Positions 9,016 to 22,696 of a stretch of 64,000 nt of DNA are shown one piece after another; position 1 is the first letter of the stretch; the number at the start of each line of letters is the position of its first letter. The translations under genes were made by a program, and so were the position numbers. Under the pieces are notes generated by a model. It was not told the DNA's origin. It did no database searches and was given only the letters and a program-made list of their open reading frames with translations. Source of the stretch: Glossina fuscipes (taxonomy: Eukaryota > Arthropoda > Insecta > Diptera > Glossinidae); the NCBI RefSeq assembly GCF_014805625.2, contig NW_023998414.1:18947006-19011005 (forward strand), written 5' to 3'.

Positions 9016-12000
9016 AAGTTTTCACATCAAATAAATTTGTTTTTTTGTCTTTATCGCAAAATAATATTTTGGCACATGGCATACATATGTAAAATTTGAA
9101 TGCAAAGGACTTTTCTTTCTACTTTTTTTTTTTTGTTTCTAACTATCCGCATATGAACGTAGATAATACCTGAATAGAATATAATAAAAGCACATCTGTT
9201 ATATAATTGCTTTTCGAAAAAATCTTATTTGCACAATTATTATTATTTTGTTTTTTTGTTTTTTGTTTTTCGTTTTTTAGATATGGGAGAATCATTAAGA
9301 CAAAGAAACGAAATAGAAAAAAACAAAAAAAAATTACAATCCAGAGGATCAAATAAAAGATAGCATGTGATTGTGAATTTTCAATTGTGGTAAATTATAC
9401 CTAATAGGACTTATTCAGCAAACATTCATTTATCTGCAAGCATAATATAGGTGAGTATGCTTTCCATTGAAATACCTTTATGCAAGTTTCGTTCAATGTT
9501 ATTAAGTAAAGTTGTGTTTTGTAGTCGAGAAAAAGCGAAAAATAGAAGGAAGGGAGCAACAACTGTTTTATTTGTAAACCTTGTAAATTATTAAAGCCCG
9601 CTTTTCCTGCATTTACATATATATATATATATATATATTTATGGTTGTGTGGCATATGAATGCAAGTCTATTATCACAAATCTTTACGTATAAATCTTTT
9701 ATTAGAAGAACAATGAATAGCTGAAAATAGGGTTCAGCTCGAGCCGAATCCTCTTCATACCTCATACGCAATAAAAAACCGCAACGAACCATGCAAGCGT
9801 ATTCTGCTCGCATAATCGAGTTTATTGAAAACATCAATTCCCTATGCTTGTCATAAAAAAGAACTCTTGCGAAGAGCACTTTTATCGAGCTTTTACTGAT
9901 ATATATGAAAACAAAAGATAAATTTCAAATAAAAGTCATTCTTAAATCGATTGCAAAAAGAAATCCGCAATCGGATAAATCTTTAAAGTACGCATCGCAA
10001 TACATGCTCAAATATTAACACTAATCACAACTGGAAACAAATAATCAATCAGAATCCCGCTGCGGTTATAATATTGCACAGGCAAAAATGCATAAAAAGA
10101 AGAAAAAGGCGATTAAAGAGAACGAGAACGAGGAGAAGATGAACGAAAGACAACGAGAAACAAAAATTACTATTAAAAACTATTTGAAATAAACGATAAA
10201 CTGTTTATGGAATGAAAATATAAACCCTTTCGCTTGACTCGCCACGTGTCGCCTCTTTAGCTTTCGCTTTTGCCCACAGGGGTATGGGGGAGAAAAAAGA
10301 CAACTGATAATATGATAAAAGTTTATTTCAAGGCAAACAAAATTTTTTATTGCTACGATACTCATAATAAAATGTGAATGTGTGACCAGTTAGAAGCAAT
10401 AGACATTATGCTTTAAAGGGTCCTCAGAGTGTGTGTGTGGGGATCCTTATTCATTTAAATTTCTAGGCAATATTTCGACTCAACAAGTTGAAATTATTCG
10501 GCTTTTCCAAACGAATTAAGCTGACTAGTTTCAATATAAATCAGTCATACCATGTGAAATACTGAGCTGAAAAAAACAAAGCCGAGCAGCAGAAAATATA
10601 ACACAAAAAAAGTACTAAGATGTATAGTTCTTTACTCATAAACCAATTTATGGCTTTTTTTTTTTTCTTCTTGTTCCTTTTTTTAGTTGAAGCGGAGATG
10701 TTCGGGACACTCGGGGTCAATTAATGATCGGGTAAAAAAGTAGAAGAGCAGGCTTAACTTAACTCATTATGCAATCGGTTTTAGAAACCGATTTAGGAAA
10801 ACCGATTGGCTTGAATGTCGTTGAATGCCTAACAAAACATTTGACAAACTTAATATATAGGATATGCGGTGTATGTAAAGTGTCCAAAGAGCTCTAAAAT
10901 ATCTATAGATAGGCAAATCTGGAAAAACTATACATTAAATGAATTTGTGTGGTATTCATTATAGCATATGTTCCTTATGTGTGCAAGTAAGCGCTCAAGT
11001 GTACTGTATGCGGTTGCACTGTTATATCAACAATACCAACAACACGAAGGCCTTACTCATTTAGTGTCGTACCTATAACTTGGTGTTTTTATTGTAAACT
11101 TTATTCAAAGGATGTGTGTATCGAACAAATGTGCAAATGTTTGTATATCGCACACAAAGTTTACCAACATTCTAGAGTTATATTGGTTGCAAAACATTAA
11201 GTACGTTTGTTTACCACACAAGTACCAGATTAATCATGTGGCTTAAGCATATGTAAACATATCGATAAGTTACAGTACTGCATATAACTGAAGTTAACAC
11301 GTTACTTACTTCATTCCAATCCATTCAATGATGAACATCATCTGAAAATCGTTCATAATTATTGACATAAGTAAAACACATAATACGAATAATTTTGAAG
11401 AATAAAGCATGAAACGATGTTAGCATAACATAATTTCAGAAATAGCAAATAGAATAACAAATAGCAGAATAACATCAACTCATCATGACTAACATTTCAA
11501 CGAATACACACAACATCAAACTAATCAATTTAATCTATCTTTCCGATCTCCTACCAGCTATCATTAAAACATTTTGCATATGAAGACTTTCGTAGTATTG
11601 AAGGAAAGCAAAAAAAAAAAAAAATTCGATGCCGATCAAAATCGTTTTTCACAATTGTCAGGATGCATGGTCATCACATGCAAAACAAAGACGCAAAACC
11701 CTTTTGCAGTTTATAAAATATTTGGCATTCTTTAGCAAATCAAACTTCCGGTAACGATTTAACTTATAATAGGAAGAATTCGTCAATCGCAACTCAATCA
11801 TCGAATGAATGATGAAAATTTCCTATCGGCTTGGGAAACATTATAGTCGTTGCAAAGATATTATAATTACAAATGTATTGGTCATCATTGTACGCATTTA
11901 TGTTCTCCACTGTATGCAGGCATATGTACATAGCCGAAAAATTTCGAATTACATTTGATATGGGCGTGAGCCGGTGTAAGCCTTGTGTATATTGTATGAT

Positions 12001-12225
12001 TATATAATTGAAAAGCAATGTAATCATTAAAGAAAGTAATTCAATATGCTCGCTTGGTCATGGCTTGCAAATTTTAGTTTTGGCATAGCTTAACTGTAGT
12101 GTGTTTGTTACAAAACCAATAGCAACAACAACAACAACAATGGTAGCATCAAATATAACAAAGAATTCTTCTCTCTAACCATTGCTAGGAAAAATAGTCA
12201 TAGCTTACGATAAAAGATAGCATGT

Positions 12226-12268
<43 letters not shown>

Positions 12269-14639
12269 TGCATAAAGCCAAACGTAGTAGAAACGAAAGG
12301 AAATGCGAATATAATCGCAATAGTAACTTGAAGTTCCTCTGTCGGTTGTTGTTTAGTGTTTACCAACAAAGTCAATAAGTTCATTAGATTGATACTTATG
12401 TACGTACATCTTTAAATATCTTTAATTTAACGCACACAGAACACAGACGAGGGCGAATAAATTACTTTTGAAGTTATACGAGTTATTTTTACTTTTTTGA
12501 GAAAAAGTCAAGAACAATTTGAACAAATTTGCCCAAAAATTTTAAATAACTCTATCATAAAACTTCCTTAAAATGTCAGTTTGTATTGACTGATTTTTTT
12601 TAATTTTTTTTTTTTTTTTTTTAACTTAATATTTGATATATAAATAAATCAAATGAATATCAGTCTATATCAATATACGGTGCGGCCAAGACAATTTTTG
12701 CCCTGTTTATGTCATTTCGTCACAAAAAAATTCTGTTAATATTATGCAAAATACGTAGGTTATAAACTGTGTTAACATGCGATCATTCGTAACTAAGTCC
12801 GATATTGCAAATGTTAGTAATAACTCGCTTAAATTATCATGAGCAACAGCTGTTCGCTGTAAAAAAAAAATAAATAAAAAAAAAGGAAACTAAATAAACA
12901 AAGGCCAACTTTTTAGAACGAGAAAGAACGAATTCTGGATACACCACGCAAACATAATCAACAAAGATCAATCAATGTAACAATCAATCAATTTATCAAA
13001 ACTTCGTCTCTATCAGATCAATAAAATTCTAGGAAAAGAAATCAAATGTGAAGGGCTATCGGCCAGGTTGCCTAAGGCGAACTTTTTTTATGAACATATA
13101 TGAAACATGCATAATGGCGGCACAAATGAAAAGCTGAAAAGACGGTATAACCGCATATTGTAGTTTGTTTGAAAAGAAGGAACGATGGCTTCATCAACAT
13201 CTCGGGCACGTATCTCATTTTGATGTACATGTTTGCCCACAATATTCTCTTTTATTTCGTGTTTTTTTTTTTTTTTGTTTTTTCCTTTGCTTCCACCTAT
13301 AAACGGTGTCTCTTTATCACGTCTGGCGAAAAATAACGTAATTTTATTGTGATTTACATTTAATGTATAATTTGAAATTTAAACAAACAAAGAATGAAAC
13401 GCATGAGAAAACTCTATTCGCTTTGCTGTAAAGTCTGCAAGCGTATTAGATAAGTCCAGTACTGAGTTATTGTACACGACGACACTAAGACGACAAAATG
13501 TAACGTCACTGTGAATAAATTATAGGAAACAGAATATTTTAAATCATTAAAGCATTCTCTTACCTGAGCTACTCCTGCCTGTTCACATATATTCATATAT
13601 ATGTATATACCAAATCATCTCAGCTTTCCGGTCATATGTCGGTGGTTTTAGCCGTTGGACAAATTTCATACATTTCAGTGCGGATTTTGACAGTTGGAAC
13701 ACAAATTTAGTGTAATTCAAGTTAAGGGCACGCACGATTGGCTCCACAATTCAGTGGTACCTGGAGAGAGAAAAAAAAGGAGATCTTTACATTTAGTGTT
13801 AGATTATATTAATGACTAGGGGATCGAACACATTCACACTAAACGGAAAAGAATAGTTCAGCGGTAAAATGACTATGTTCAACCTAATTTATTCAATTAT
13901 TGCTATGCGAAATGAGCGGTAATGAGTGGGCAATGAAACGAGTTAGTCTGCACTTAATATTCTTTTCGGGCATAAATTCGTTTTTTTAATTTCTTCTTTA
14001 CACTCTTCATATACTTGATCAAATCTTGATGTAAAGCAAAGTCATTTACTCATCTTAATATTGAAAGATTTTTTAAATCAATGCGCGACAATTCAAAGAA
14101 GCAATAAGCGGAGCATTTTACTTTAGAAATTGCTCCAGATTAACAAATTCAAACAAATTATGCTCAATGCGACATTAATTGTCTCTTAATTTTTGTCGCT
14201 TCTTCTTGGTAGTGTGGCACAACCTCTGTTTATTTAAGGTTAAAGCGCTTTCAAAGCGTATTCCTTAAACACTTACCTACTGAATAACGACAGTAACTTA
14301 TGGTTCAACAATGGATGCAAAGAAACATCAACAAACGATACATTAAAAAAAATTACTTTTGTCTCTGACCTTTTTTTTTGGCTTGAGTATTTGATATAAA
14401 TTAAGAAGAATATATACACGTTGTAGAGTCTCCGAAGGTTTCTTCTGCTTGTTGCAAATGACGAGTGAAACTATAATTTTCCTCGAAGGTTATAAACGCA
14501 CCAAAACTTTCAAATCGTCATGATGTCCGTAACGTAGACCTAACTAAGACAATGCAAGAATAGAGCAGTAGAATCGCTTCCCCAATTAATCTGTTGCGTC
14601 ACGGGGATACCGTGAAGTGAGGCTGTCTAGGGCAGATAC
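9016..14639. other. Gene-poor intergenic DNA between genes 1 and 2
   Basis: No recognisable gene. It contains A/T homopolymers, a (TA)n tract near 9618-9639, a (GA)n tract at 12228-12266, a short (CAA)n at 12122-12139 and a perfect 9-bp hairpin at 10773-10793. Open frames are short and without domain features or codon bias. Confidence 0.6.
12228..12266. repeat. (GA)n microsatellite
   Basis: About 19 uninterrupted GA units, read directly from the sequence. Confidence 0.95.
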
Positions 14640-15200
14640 TCACTCAAACTGCAATAAAACTGCATAGCAATCTCTCCATGTTGTAAATGTATTGACAAAA
14701 TCAATATACCTTTAACTTTCACTAATGGGTATAACAAGCAAGAAAACTATATTCAGCTACGACCGACTTTTGGGTACTTATCACGTTTATATTGAAAAAA
14801 TTCGAACAAAGCAAATTTCGATATTCCGCACTATTGGATAGGCGTGCCTGATTTTTTCAGTTTTCGGTGCATTATAGGTACTTTGGGGTTATCCATGGCA
14901 TATCCATGGTAAAAATTTTCTTGTTATATCTGCAGGAATAGGCAAGAAATCCAAAATGCAGAGACGCGCTCACTCTATATTCTATTCTATAGACCTATCG
15001 TTTTTGCCCAATTTTAAACCATTGCCGTACTTTTTACAACCGATATTATACAGGGACGCAAAGGGACAGACGGACAATTTGACTGACTTAAAACGATTCA
15101 CAATTTAATACTGGGATTCTACAGATATATTCTAGGTCCTGCAAACGTTTCAATGAAATGAATATACCTCCATTTCGGTTCAGTGATGCTTATATAAAAC
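14640..15200 (+). repeat. Family A dispersed repeat, composite copy
   Basis: A 3'-end-like segment at about 14680-14735 (AATATACC, then CACTAATGGGTATAAC) is followed by a second unit ending at about 15200. The second unit has GGGACAGACGGACAATTTGA at 15062 and, further on, CAATTTAATACTGGGATTCT. Both pieces follow the same order as the 2320-2980 element. It looks like two diverged copies end to end. Confidence 0.55.
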
Positions 15201-16490
15201 AATAAATCTGAATCATAATAGAAAAAAAAAGAAGAAAAATGTATATATATCTTAATTTTTGCAGAAAAAAAACACATATGTGCCTTTATGTGAAAGGGTT
15301 TTATTTATTTATTTTTTTGTTTTCATTTTATTGACACTGTAGAAATAAAGGCCGACCGACATAAGGTAAAAATTGCCCTTGTATGATGCTCTCTTCTCTC
15401 TTCGATCATGATGCGTAAAATAACTTGAAATAAAAAAAAAAGAAAAAAAAGAAAACAGTATAATTGGATTGAGTTTTGCTTAAAATAAATTTTTAAGATT
15501 TTATTGTACGGTTTGAAATTTATGTGACATTTCCTTGAACGGAAATTACTGCATCAGGTAAATAAGTGAAATTCTTGAGTAAGTAAATTTAGATTTGTGT
15601 GAATTTATATTTAGCTGCTTAAAAGCCAATAAATAAAATGGGCAACATATCATTCGAAACTTAAGTTGAGTTCTCAACAATGCAAAAGCATCATAAAAAT
15701 TCTGCATATTTTGCAGACAATAACTAAAATTAATCAAAAACAAAACAAATTCTTTTGCCTCATTTTAAAATCACTCCCATTGAGCCACGAACAATGAGGT
15801 ATAACGTAAAAAAAAATAGTTCAGCACTAACACTTCTTTAAAATGTACAAATACAAAGGTATATAGACGATGCTTTAAATTTACCCATACATGATATGAG
15901 ATTTGTTCAAAAATGAGTTCAAATTTTTAATATTTATTTTTTTGTTTACTAATTGATTGACATTTTTAATCGGTACAGTTTTAGCTGCTAGCGATCAATA
16001 TTTTTTCTCTTTTCCTTTCTTGATCAAAGAATTTATATTTACGATTGCTAATAAATTACAATAACAATACACAACATATGCGATAAATACATTACAGTAA
16101 GCACCATGACCAACCACTTGGGCATTTAATAACATTTCCTCAAAAATTTCGCAATCGTGTGAGATTGCTTTTCGTAAAATTGTCTGATTGCTTTTCTATA
16201 GAAACCAAAAATGCTTTATCGTTGCTGCCATAACCATAAATCCTGCAGATTTAGTCCAACCGGGAAACGCAAGTCATTACCTAATATGTAAATTCAATAT
16301 GTACAACATAAGTTTCCTGGGGAGAGTAAGTCCTCTTCGTATTGCTGGCAATTAACATAACTCTATCAGTTAGCCTTTTTGCAGGAAATTCCGGAATACT
16401 CCTTAAAGCAAACTGTTCAATAACTTTGACAAAATTCGACAAGAGGACGTGTCAAAATATTACGCGAGCCGATTACATACATAAACCTAA
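15201..16490. other. Intergenic DNA, nothing recognised
   Basis: AT-rich sequence with poly-A runs near 15220 and 15430 and no supported gene. Confidence 0.6.
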
Positions 16491-16494
16491 TGTC

Positions 16495-17160
16495 GACCTA
16501 CACTCGACAGAAGGAAGCTTCCGAGATCCCACAAAGTATATATATTTTTGATCAGCATTTTCATTGTAAGCATTTCTTTGACAGGAAGAATGAAGATATC
16601 AGCTTTCAACTTGGCAGTTCGCAACATTGGAAGTTCTTGCAGGCAGGTTAATATTGAAAATTGGTATTTCGCCCATTAGTCACAAACATACACGACAGCA
16701 AATACATCTATAAATATTTGAAAGTATATTCTACGTCCAACTAATTTTATGGTGCGTCTTCATTTCATTTTTCTTCCAAAACCTTCATATATATATACAT
16801 ATAATGCATAGAAGCAAAGTTCAAAAACCCTTTAAGATATATAAACTCTTGGCCAATTTCAAATTCGTAATGTTCTAATGGTCTGTCTGTTCCGCTCTCC
16901 ATCTGTCTCTCTGCCTAGCTATATAGGATATGTGGTAGCGCATACTCCCGTTAGAGAAAATGACGCAAACTTTTCAAAAAACACGCCTACAAAGCCCCTC
17001 ACGTCTACCTAACGGTAAATGTGAACACATTTGCTTTCCAAGTTTTTTGCTTATTACTCATAAAGCTCAGTACATAGCTCAGTATTCCGAAAATAGAGAA
17101 AATTAACCACGCCTACTCGATATTATGTGCACATGAAAATTTAGATTTTCTCCTCGATCG
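16495..17160 (-). repeat. Family A then family D repeat fragments, minus strand
   Basis: 16505-16650 is a family A end in reverse: GAAGCTTCCGAGATCCCACA, then TTTTTGATCAGCATT, then GAAGATATCAGCTTTCAA. 16840-17130 is family D in reverse: AACTCTTGGCCAATTTCAAA, a TCTGTCTGTTCCG stretch and ACCACGCCTACTCGATATTA. The latter matches 50640-51000. Confidence 0.55.
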
Positions 17161-18755
17161 TATGACAGAGTATGGACTTGTCGCCCGCAAAAACAAAGAA
17201 TGCGTAACAATTATGGAAGACAGACAAGAGGCCTATGAGCACTTTGATCGAAGAAAGCCTGGCCCGTTCTGACCTAACCTTCAATCATGCCACCTAAAGC
17301 CGAAAAGGAATTTAGTAAAGCAATAAAACGCTTGTACCCGTACGTTTTCCACAGTTAAACGTGTTTTTAATCATTGCCGTGAAGTTAAGTCCCTACACCT
17401 ATATTTTTATCTTTGCTAAAATATGGGCTATTTTAACATTTAGCTCGTGCCTTTGCTAAGAGAAATTGATAACTGGTCGATATAATAAAAAATTGGAAAA
17501 TTATTATAAAATCTATAGAGCAATAGCAACTGCGTACGTAATTAAAAAAAGCAAAATATCGTTCTGCTTGTTGTAAAAAAGGAAAGAAAAAAAAAAAAGA
17601 AGAAAAATGACGTCTACTGTTTACAGTAAAATGTATGTACACAGTTGTGGAAAAGTTACAATATACAAAATATGTTATCAAAAAGTTAAAAAAAAAATAA
17701 ACGCAATTCCAGTTTTTCATGTGCCTTATGGGGACAATGAAAACTATCAGAATAATTTGAAAATCCATGTGTTAGTAAAGTTTATATCGGGGTCTTGACA
17801 ATGACATATGCTCAACATAGTAAGGAAATTAATTGTTTTTCGGATAGCTTTCAGCGTCGCTTAGGACACATCGACAGTAATCGTAATGTCTTTGTTATAT
17901 TAGTATAACCTGACTTGTATATTGCATTCTTTTAGTGATTTTACTCGACTGTAGGTGGGAACGCAAGCTGGCACTAGTAGTTAACAGCACTGCAAGTTAG
18001 TAGGAGTAACTTAATTTTCAGTCGTAGTTGAAGATTTCATTCGTTCTATACCTGCAGGTGTTTGCTCTACTGATTTTTGTTACTTTACGATAAATTGTAA
18101 CTTAGCAAAGACATTTTTAGCAGAGACAAGTTTTTAATTATGTTTTTAATATGAATTCGAACGAATGGATGGTAGATAGGAAGATCTTTGCTAAAAACAA
18201 AATCGCTGACAAGCTACCCTACTATTGGTAATGTGAAGAAGTCTCTGACTGACTTTTTTCTAATATTTTACTTCAGCGTGATAGCATGTTAGCTTAGATT
18301 TTTATGGCACTGAAGAGATTAGATACTTGCTTACATATTTGTTAATATTTTCTTTTTTTTTTTGTTTTTTTCTCTTTTAGTAAATAAATAGCTAAAATAT
18401 TAAGTAAATAAATTTTTGAAAGTGTTATGACTTGTACTAATTATTTTGAAATTAATTTAATGAGAATATTAATGCTATAATATTTTCTGATATGCATTAG
18501 GAGCAGCAGTTAAACACTAAATTTATATAATAGAAAAAATAAATAAATAAACGCTTTCTATGAATATGTTGTGATTTTCCTTAAGCATGTTTTTGAGTAC
18601 TTTGCATTTCGCATAAGGTATGGCATACCATGTGTTACGTTATGTAATTATTGAGCATTGTTGATAGAAAAAATATAAATTTAACGCTTGCATGAGAAAG
18701 AAAAAACTACTTATAGCGAGTCAGGCATCTGCACCAGATTGGAGGTAATATTTAC
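17161..18755. other. Intergenic DNA, nothing recognised
   Basis: AT-rich sequence with low-complexity frames only. A 111-codon minus-strand frame at 17433-17768 is Phe-rich low complexity with no domain and is not called. Confidence 0.55.
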
Positions 18756-19612
18756 AGTAACGCGATAAATTGGAATTCTGTGACTGCGATGGAACCCAAA
18801 ACAAAATTTTTGCAAATTTCTTTTCTCTTTCGGCCAAAACAGATTATGATCGGAGAAGCTCCAACGATTGCAGCCCCAACGTTATATATTTGAGTTTCAT
18901 CAACTTTTATTACTCCATCTCTCTGCTGTTCACAGTTTTAGTTGTGGGCATGTCAATTGATCAGTTTGCATCATTTTCAAATTCTCTTACAAATTTGCAC
19001 ATGAGAGATTCATTTTCGCTAAGGGGAGTATGTTTACCACGGATACGCCACGGTTGGACAGACGGTCAGATAACAGAATTCAAACTGGCCAAGAATTTGC
19101 ATACTTTATGGGGTTTGTAAAGTTGCCGCCTGCGCGTTATAAAGGTATTCGAAAAATAAATGACACTTTAATATGCTTTAATATTGGATAGGCGTGGTCA
19201 ATTTTTCCCCACTTTTGTGCAAACACTAATAGAGTATATGTTAAATTTTTTGTAGATTTATTTGGTGTGGTTTATGGGCAGTGAGAAAACAGCGAATTTT
19301 TTATTCGTTTGAAAAACAGGAGGTGGAAAACCAGGACGAGGATTTGACCCATTCTCAATACCAATCTGCGAACAGAAACTTACATTCTTTCTGCTAAATT
19401 TGAAGTCGATAGCTGTATTTTCGCGGCCAGGAGAATAATTTGACAGAGAGAAGATATTTGACAGACGGACCGACGAACACGCTTAAATCGATTCAGAATT
19501 TGTTGCTGATCAAGAATACATATATATACTTTGCGAGTGTCTCTGAAATTTCTTTCTGGACGTTACAAAGTTTTCAATAAAATGCATATATTCTCTGATG
19601 GGTATAACAGCA
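18756..19612 (+). repeat. Family D then family A repeat copies, plus strand
   Basis: Around 19050-19120 is GGACAGACGGTCAGATAACA, with AACTGGCCAAGAATTTGCAT following, as in family D. From about 19190 to 19612 is family A: TTGACCCATTCTCAATACCA, GAAGTCGATAGCTG, ACAGACGGACCGACGAACAC, AAATCGATTCAGAATTTG, CTGATCAAGAATACA, then TCTCTGATGGGTATAACA. The 116-codon frame at 18770-19120 is repeat-derived. Confidence 0.6.
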
Positions 19613-19984
19613 AGAATGCGAGACCTCTTGATGAATGAAACGTCAATCAAAATAACCGAAGCAAGAAACCATACAGAATGCAATAATTAGCAGAAAATTG
19701 TGGAGGAAGTCTTATATTTAACAATTAACATAAGTTCCTATAAGAAAATTTATGTGAGGAGAAACAATAGAAAGCAATAAAAAATGTAAAACTGGAAAAT
19801 AAGTTTAAATGTTACAAAGAAGTTACGCCACCAATTAAAAGAAAACTGAACAAATAAAAACATTATAATCAGCGTACACCATTTCGCTTTATATGGTTCG
19901 TTGTTTATTTTCTTAAGAAAGTAAACTATCCATGTAAAAGCATATCTTTCATGGACTACCAAAATATTTATTTCAGTTCATGAG

Positions 19985-20365
19985 TAATTATCAAAAAGCC
20001 AATCTTTTATACATTTTTACCTCTCCAGTGGGGTCCTCAGCTTACACATTACTGTAAGCGTGTCCTTCGATCGATTTGGCCCACTTTTAACCGAAATTTT
20101 CTTGCAAAAATTTCTAATGTTTTCCCCAAATTTAAAATCGATAGCTTCTCTTTTGCGGCCAGGAACATATTTACAACAAACATTACGCAGACAATTAGAC
20201 GTCCAAGCGAACAGGCAGGCATGCTTAAGTCGATTCAGGATTTAATGCTGATGAAGAATATATACACTTTGTGGGATGTCTGAAGCTTCCGTTTGGGTGT
20301 TTCGAACGTTTTGACAAATCATCGTTACCTGATTCATCGTTCGGTGATGTATATAAAAAGGAAGG
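19985..20365 (+). repeat. Family A dispersed repeat, copy near 20.2 kb
   Basis: Contains CGATCGATTTGGCCCACTTT, AAATCGATAGCTTCTC, AAGTCGATTCAGGATTTAAT, GCTGATGAAGAATATATACA, GGGATGTCTGAAGCTTC and a GGTGATGTATATAAAAA end. This order matches the copies at 19.4 and 28.1 kb. The short open frames here (61 and 88 codons) belong to the repeat. Confidence 0.65.
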
Positions 20366-20564
20366 AAACATTGTATCCATAGAAACTACACTTATTTACT
20401 GGCCATATATATACATAATGCTATGCGTTCTCAAAGCTACGCAAGCTTCTTTTGCTAAGTTTTTCTACGCGTCATTCAGTGAATCTGATACCGATATTAA
20501 GTTGTGTAACTATCACTGTTATCCGCATAATGCCTAGAAGGGATTGATTAGGCACTACATAGTT

Positions 20565-20795
20565 ATAAGAGCCTAACAGGTAAGAATCGTGACTACCAAG
20601 TCAGCGTCCGTAGTTTCAAATCTCAGCTGAGGTAAAGTTTACTTTATTCGTAATTACAGTGAGTGCTCAGTCGATGAATACATAACACACTCACCGATTA
20701 GGCACACATGAACTAGATTGCGGCCATCACTTCCCTTGCTCATTTTTCACGTCTCCCTTTGAGTGATTGGTTCAAATTACAAAAAAAAAAAAAAA
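20565..20795 (+). repeat. tRNA-derived SINE-like element with poly-A tail, copy 2
   Basis: Box A-like GAGCCTAACAGG is at 20569-20580 and box B-like AGTTTCAAATC at 20612-20622. The 43-bp spacing between their starts is identical to the copy at 36576/36619 and close to that of real tRNA genes. A shared body follows (CAGTGAGTGCTCAGTCGATG, CACACATGAACTAGATTGC). The unit ends in about 15 A at 20781-20795. AGTTATA just before the start and AGTTTATA just after the tail could be an imperfect target-site duplication. Confidence 0.65.
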
Positions 20796-22391
20796 GTTTA
20801 TAGAAAATACCGTGAACCGTAGTTCAAGACGTTGAATATAAATTCATTGCATAAGTAACCATCCAGTAACCATCCTCACTTATGGCCCTAATACAAGTTT
20901 TAAGTAAGATCAAATTGGGTAAAGAGCGACCCTGAGGAGCGAAGAAAGCAAAACCATTTAGAGCAGGATGCGGAATACTCAATCTCTTGCGGCATCAGAT
21001 TCGGGCGAGGACAGCTCCTCAGAAATGTGCAGGAAAATGTATTCGGCAACATGATAAAGGTAACCGGGACAGTTTAGACGGCTTTGAACGAAGTTGCTTC
21101 GAGAAATGATAATGCCTAAAAAGTAATCGCATGCAGAGCAGGGGGAGCGGAAACCAATAAGGAAATCCACTAAGGACCCACCAAATAAAGATAACGTAAT
21201 AACAGCCAGCCCCCGTGAAATAATAGCTAAGTGTGGTCCCCCGCGAAGGAGTGGTAAAAGAAGATTGTATGTGTAGGGATAAGGTATAGTACGTAGATGC
21301 CCTCGATGGGAGATTGTGCATGCTACAGGGCTACGGGCGAGTAGTATCTATGAAAATCCCTACCGCTAGCTCGCTTAAAAAAAACAAAAAAACACGCTCG
21401 CATACGACCATGCGTGTTCACCCCCTTAAACCAGTTTACGGCAAATTTCAAAAGAGAAAATAAACATACAACGCTTGCCGAATCAAAACGTGGAAATTAA
21501 ATTTGAGAACTTAAGCTCGTAACATATTAATAAGAAAAACTATTTAAACTATCTAACGACTGATACAGTCTTTTGAAATTATGACGAATGAACATGAGAT
21601 ATGCTCAATGATAGGTTAGTTTGGAAACCAAACAGATTCTGAGTAGGGAAGAGCAACATTATTCACGTCAATTACACGGCTATTTGAATTCGCTTATGAA
21701 AAAAAAAAATAAAAATAAATAAAAGATTATAAACAAGTGTATTAAAATATCATGTTCGCGTAAATATCGCTCGGTGTGTTGACTGAGTTCAGGTCGTTAA
21801 TATGATATAAATGTTAAAGCCTGAATAAATGTTTCGTTCAAATATTTATTGTTAACGTTCATGAAAGCACAACAACTTTTTGAAAAAAAAAAATAAATAA
21901 ATTTTTATTGTCATATTACTCGCGCTCTACGTTATAGTTAGTCATCATTATTTTAACAGCTATCACAGAAATACGTGCACATACATATAAGATGAGACCG
22001 GCAGACAATTTAATAACACTTTACCGTACATTAATTGTAGAGGGTTTTTTTTACAAATATTACCTAAAATATGAAAACAAACTTTGCAGGAGATTGTAAC
22101 AGAATGTGTGACTGCGTCTGTATGAGTAAGCGTTTATTTAAATTCTGGTTGAAAGCAGAAGCTTTAATATTTAGCCAGATGTTCATACCATTAATGTTTC
22201 ATCTCGACACTGTCTCGCTCGCATGTATATAATTTTGCACACAAGCGTACAGCGCAGACATCAGGGCACACAAATTCATACGTTGCCACTGCTGCCGCAA
22301 TGCCTGTCTGTATATATATATATAAAACTGAACTGACATATAAGATTTTAAATTCGTTTAACGCTTGGCGTATTATTTTTACTTTTTAAAC
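20796..22391. other. Intergenic region upstream of gene 2
   Basis: 20900-21390 is somewhat richer in G+C than its surroundings and has overlapping open frames on the minus strand (63 and 100 codons), but nothing was recognised in them. From 21400 on it is AT-rich. No gene is called. The cis-elements of gene 2 would be expected here. Confidence 0.5.
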
Positions 22392-22432
22392 TATAAAAGA
22401 CGCACAATGATCACAACTGAAATTAATCAGTT
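22392..22432 (+). promoter_or_regulatory. Gene 2 core promoter: TATA box and candidate initiator
   Basis: TATAAAAG is at 22392-22399. TCAGTT, a strong insect initiator match, is at 22427-22432, with its A 37 bp from the start of the TATA box, slightly further than usual; TCACAACT at 22411 is a nearer alternative. The leader to the ATG at 22697 would be about 270 nt. Confidence 0.6.
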
Positions 22433-22696
22433 ACGTAAAGATCAGCCAAACACACACAGGTCCTCTCTATATTCCGCCAGTGCCGATTAGTTGGCTGAGG
22501 TTAACAGATGTGCATTGAAAATTGCTTAATTGTGATTTTGATTATAGTTATAGTTATGAGGGTGAAGGTGTGCGTGCGAAAGTAGTCTGTGAAAACAATT
22601 TCCATTTCAATATCAAACGTTATGCATCAGTGAGTTTCTGCTTCAAAGGTTAACTAACCGAACAACCCACAAAACAAAGTAAACCGCTATTAAATC

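Noticed and set aside
20979..21321. Overlapping 63- and 100-codon minus-strand frames in a GC-richer patch
   Set aside because: No recognisable protein family or splice structure; noted only as an intergenic patch.
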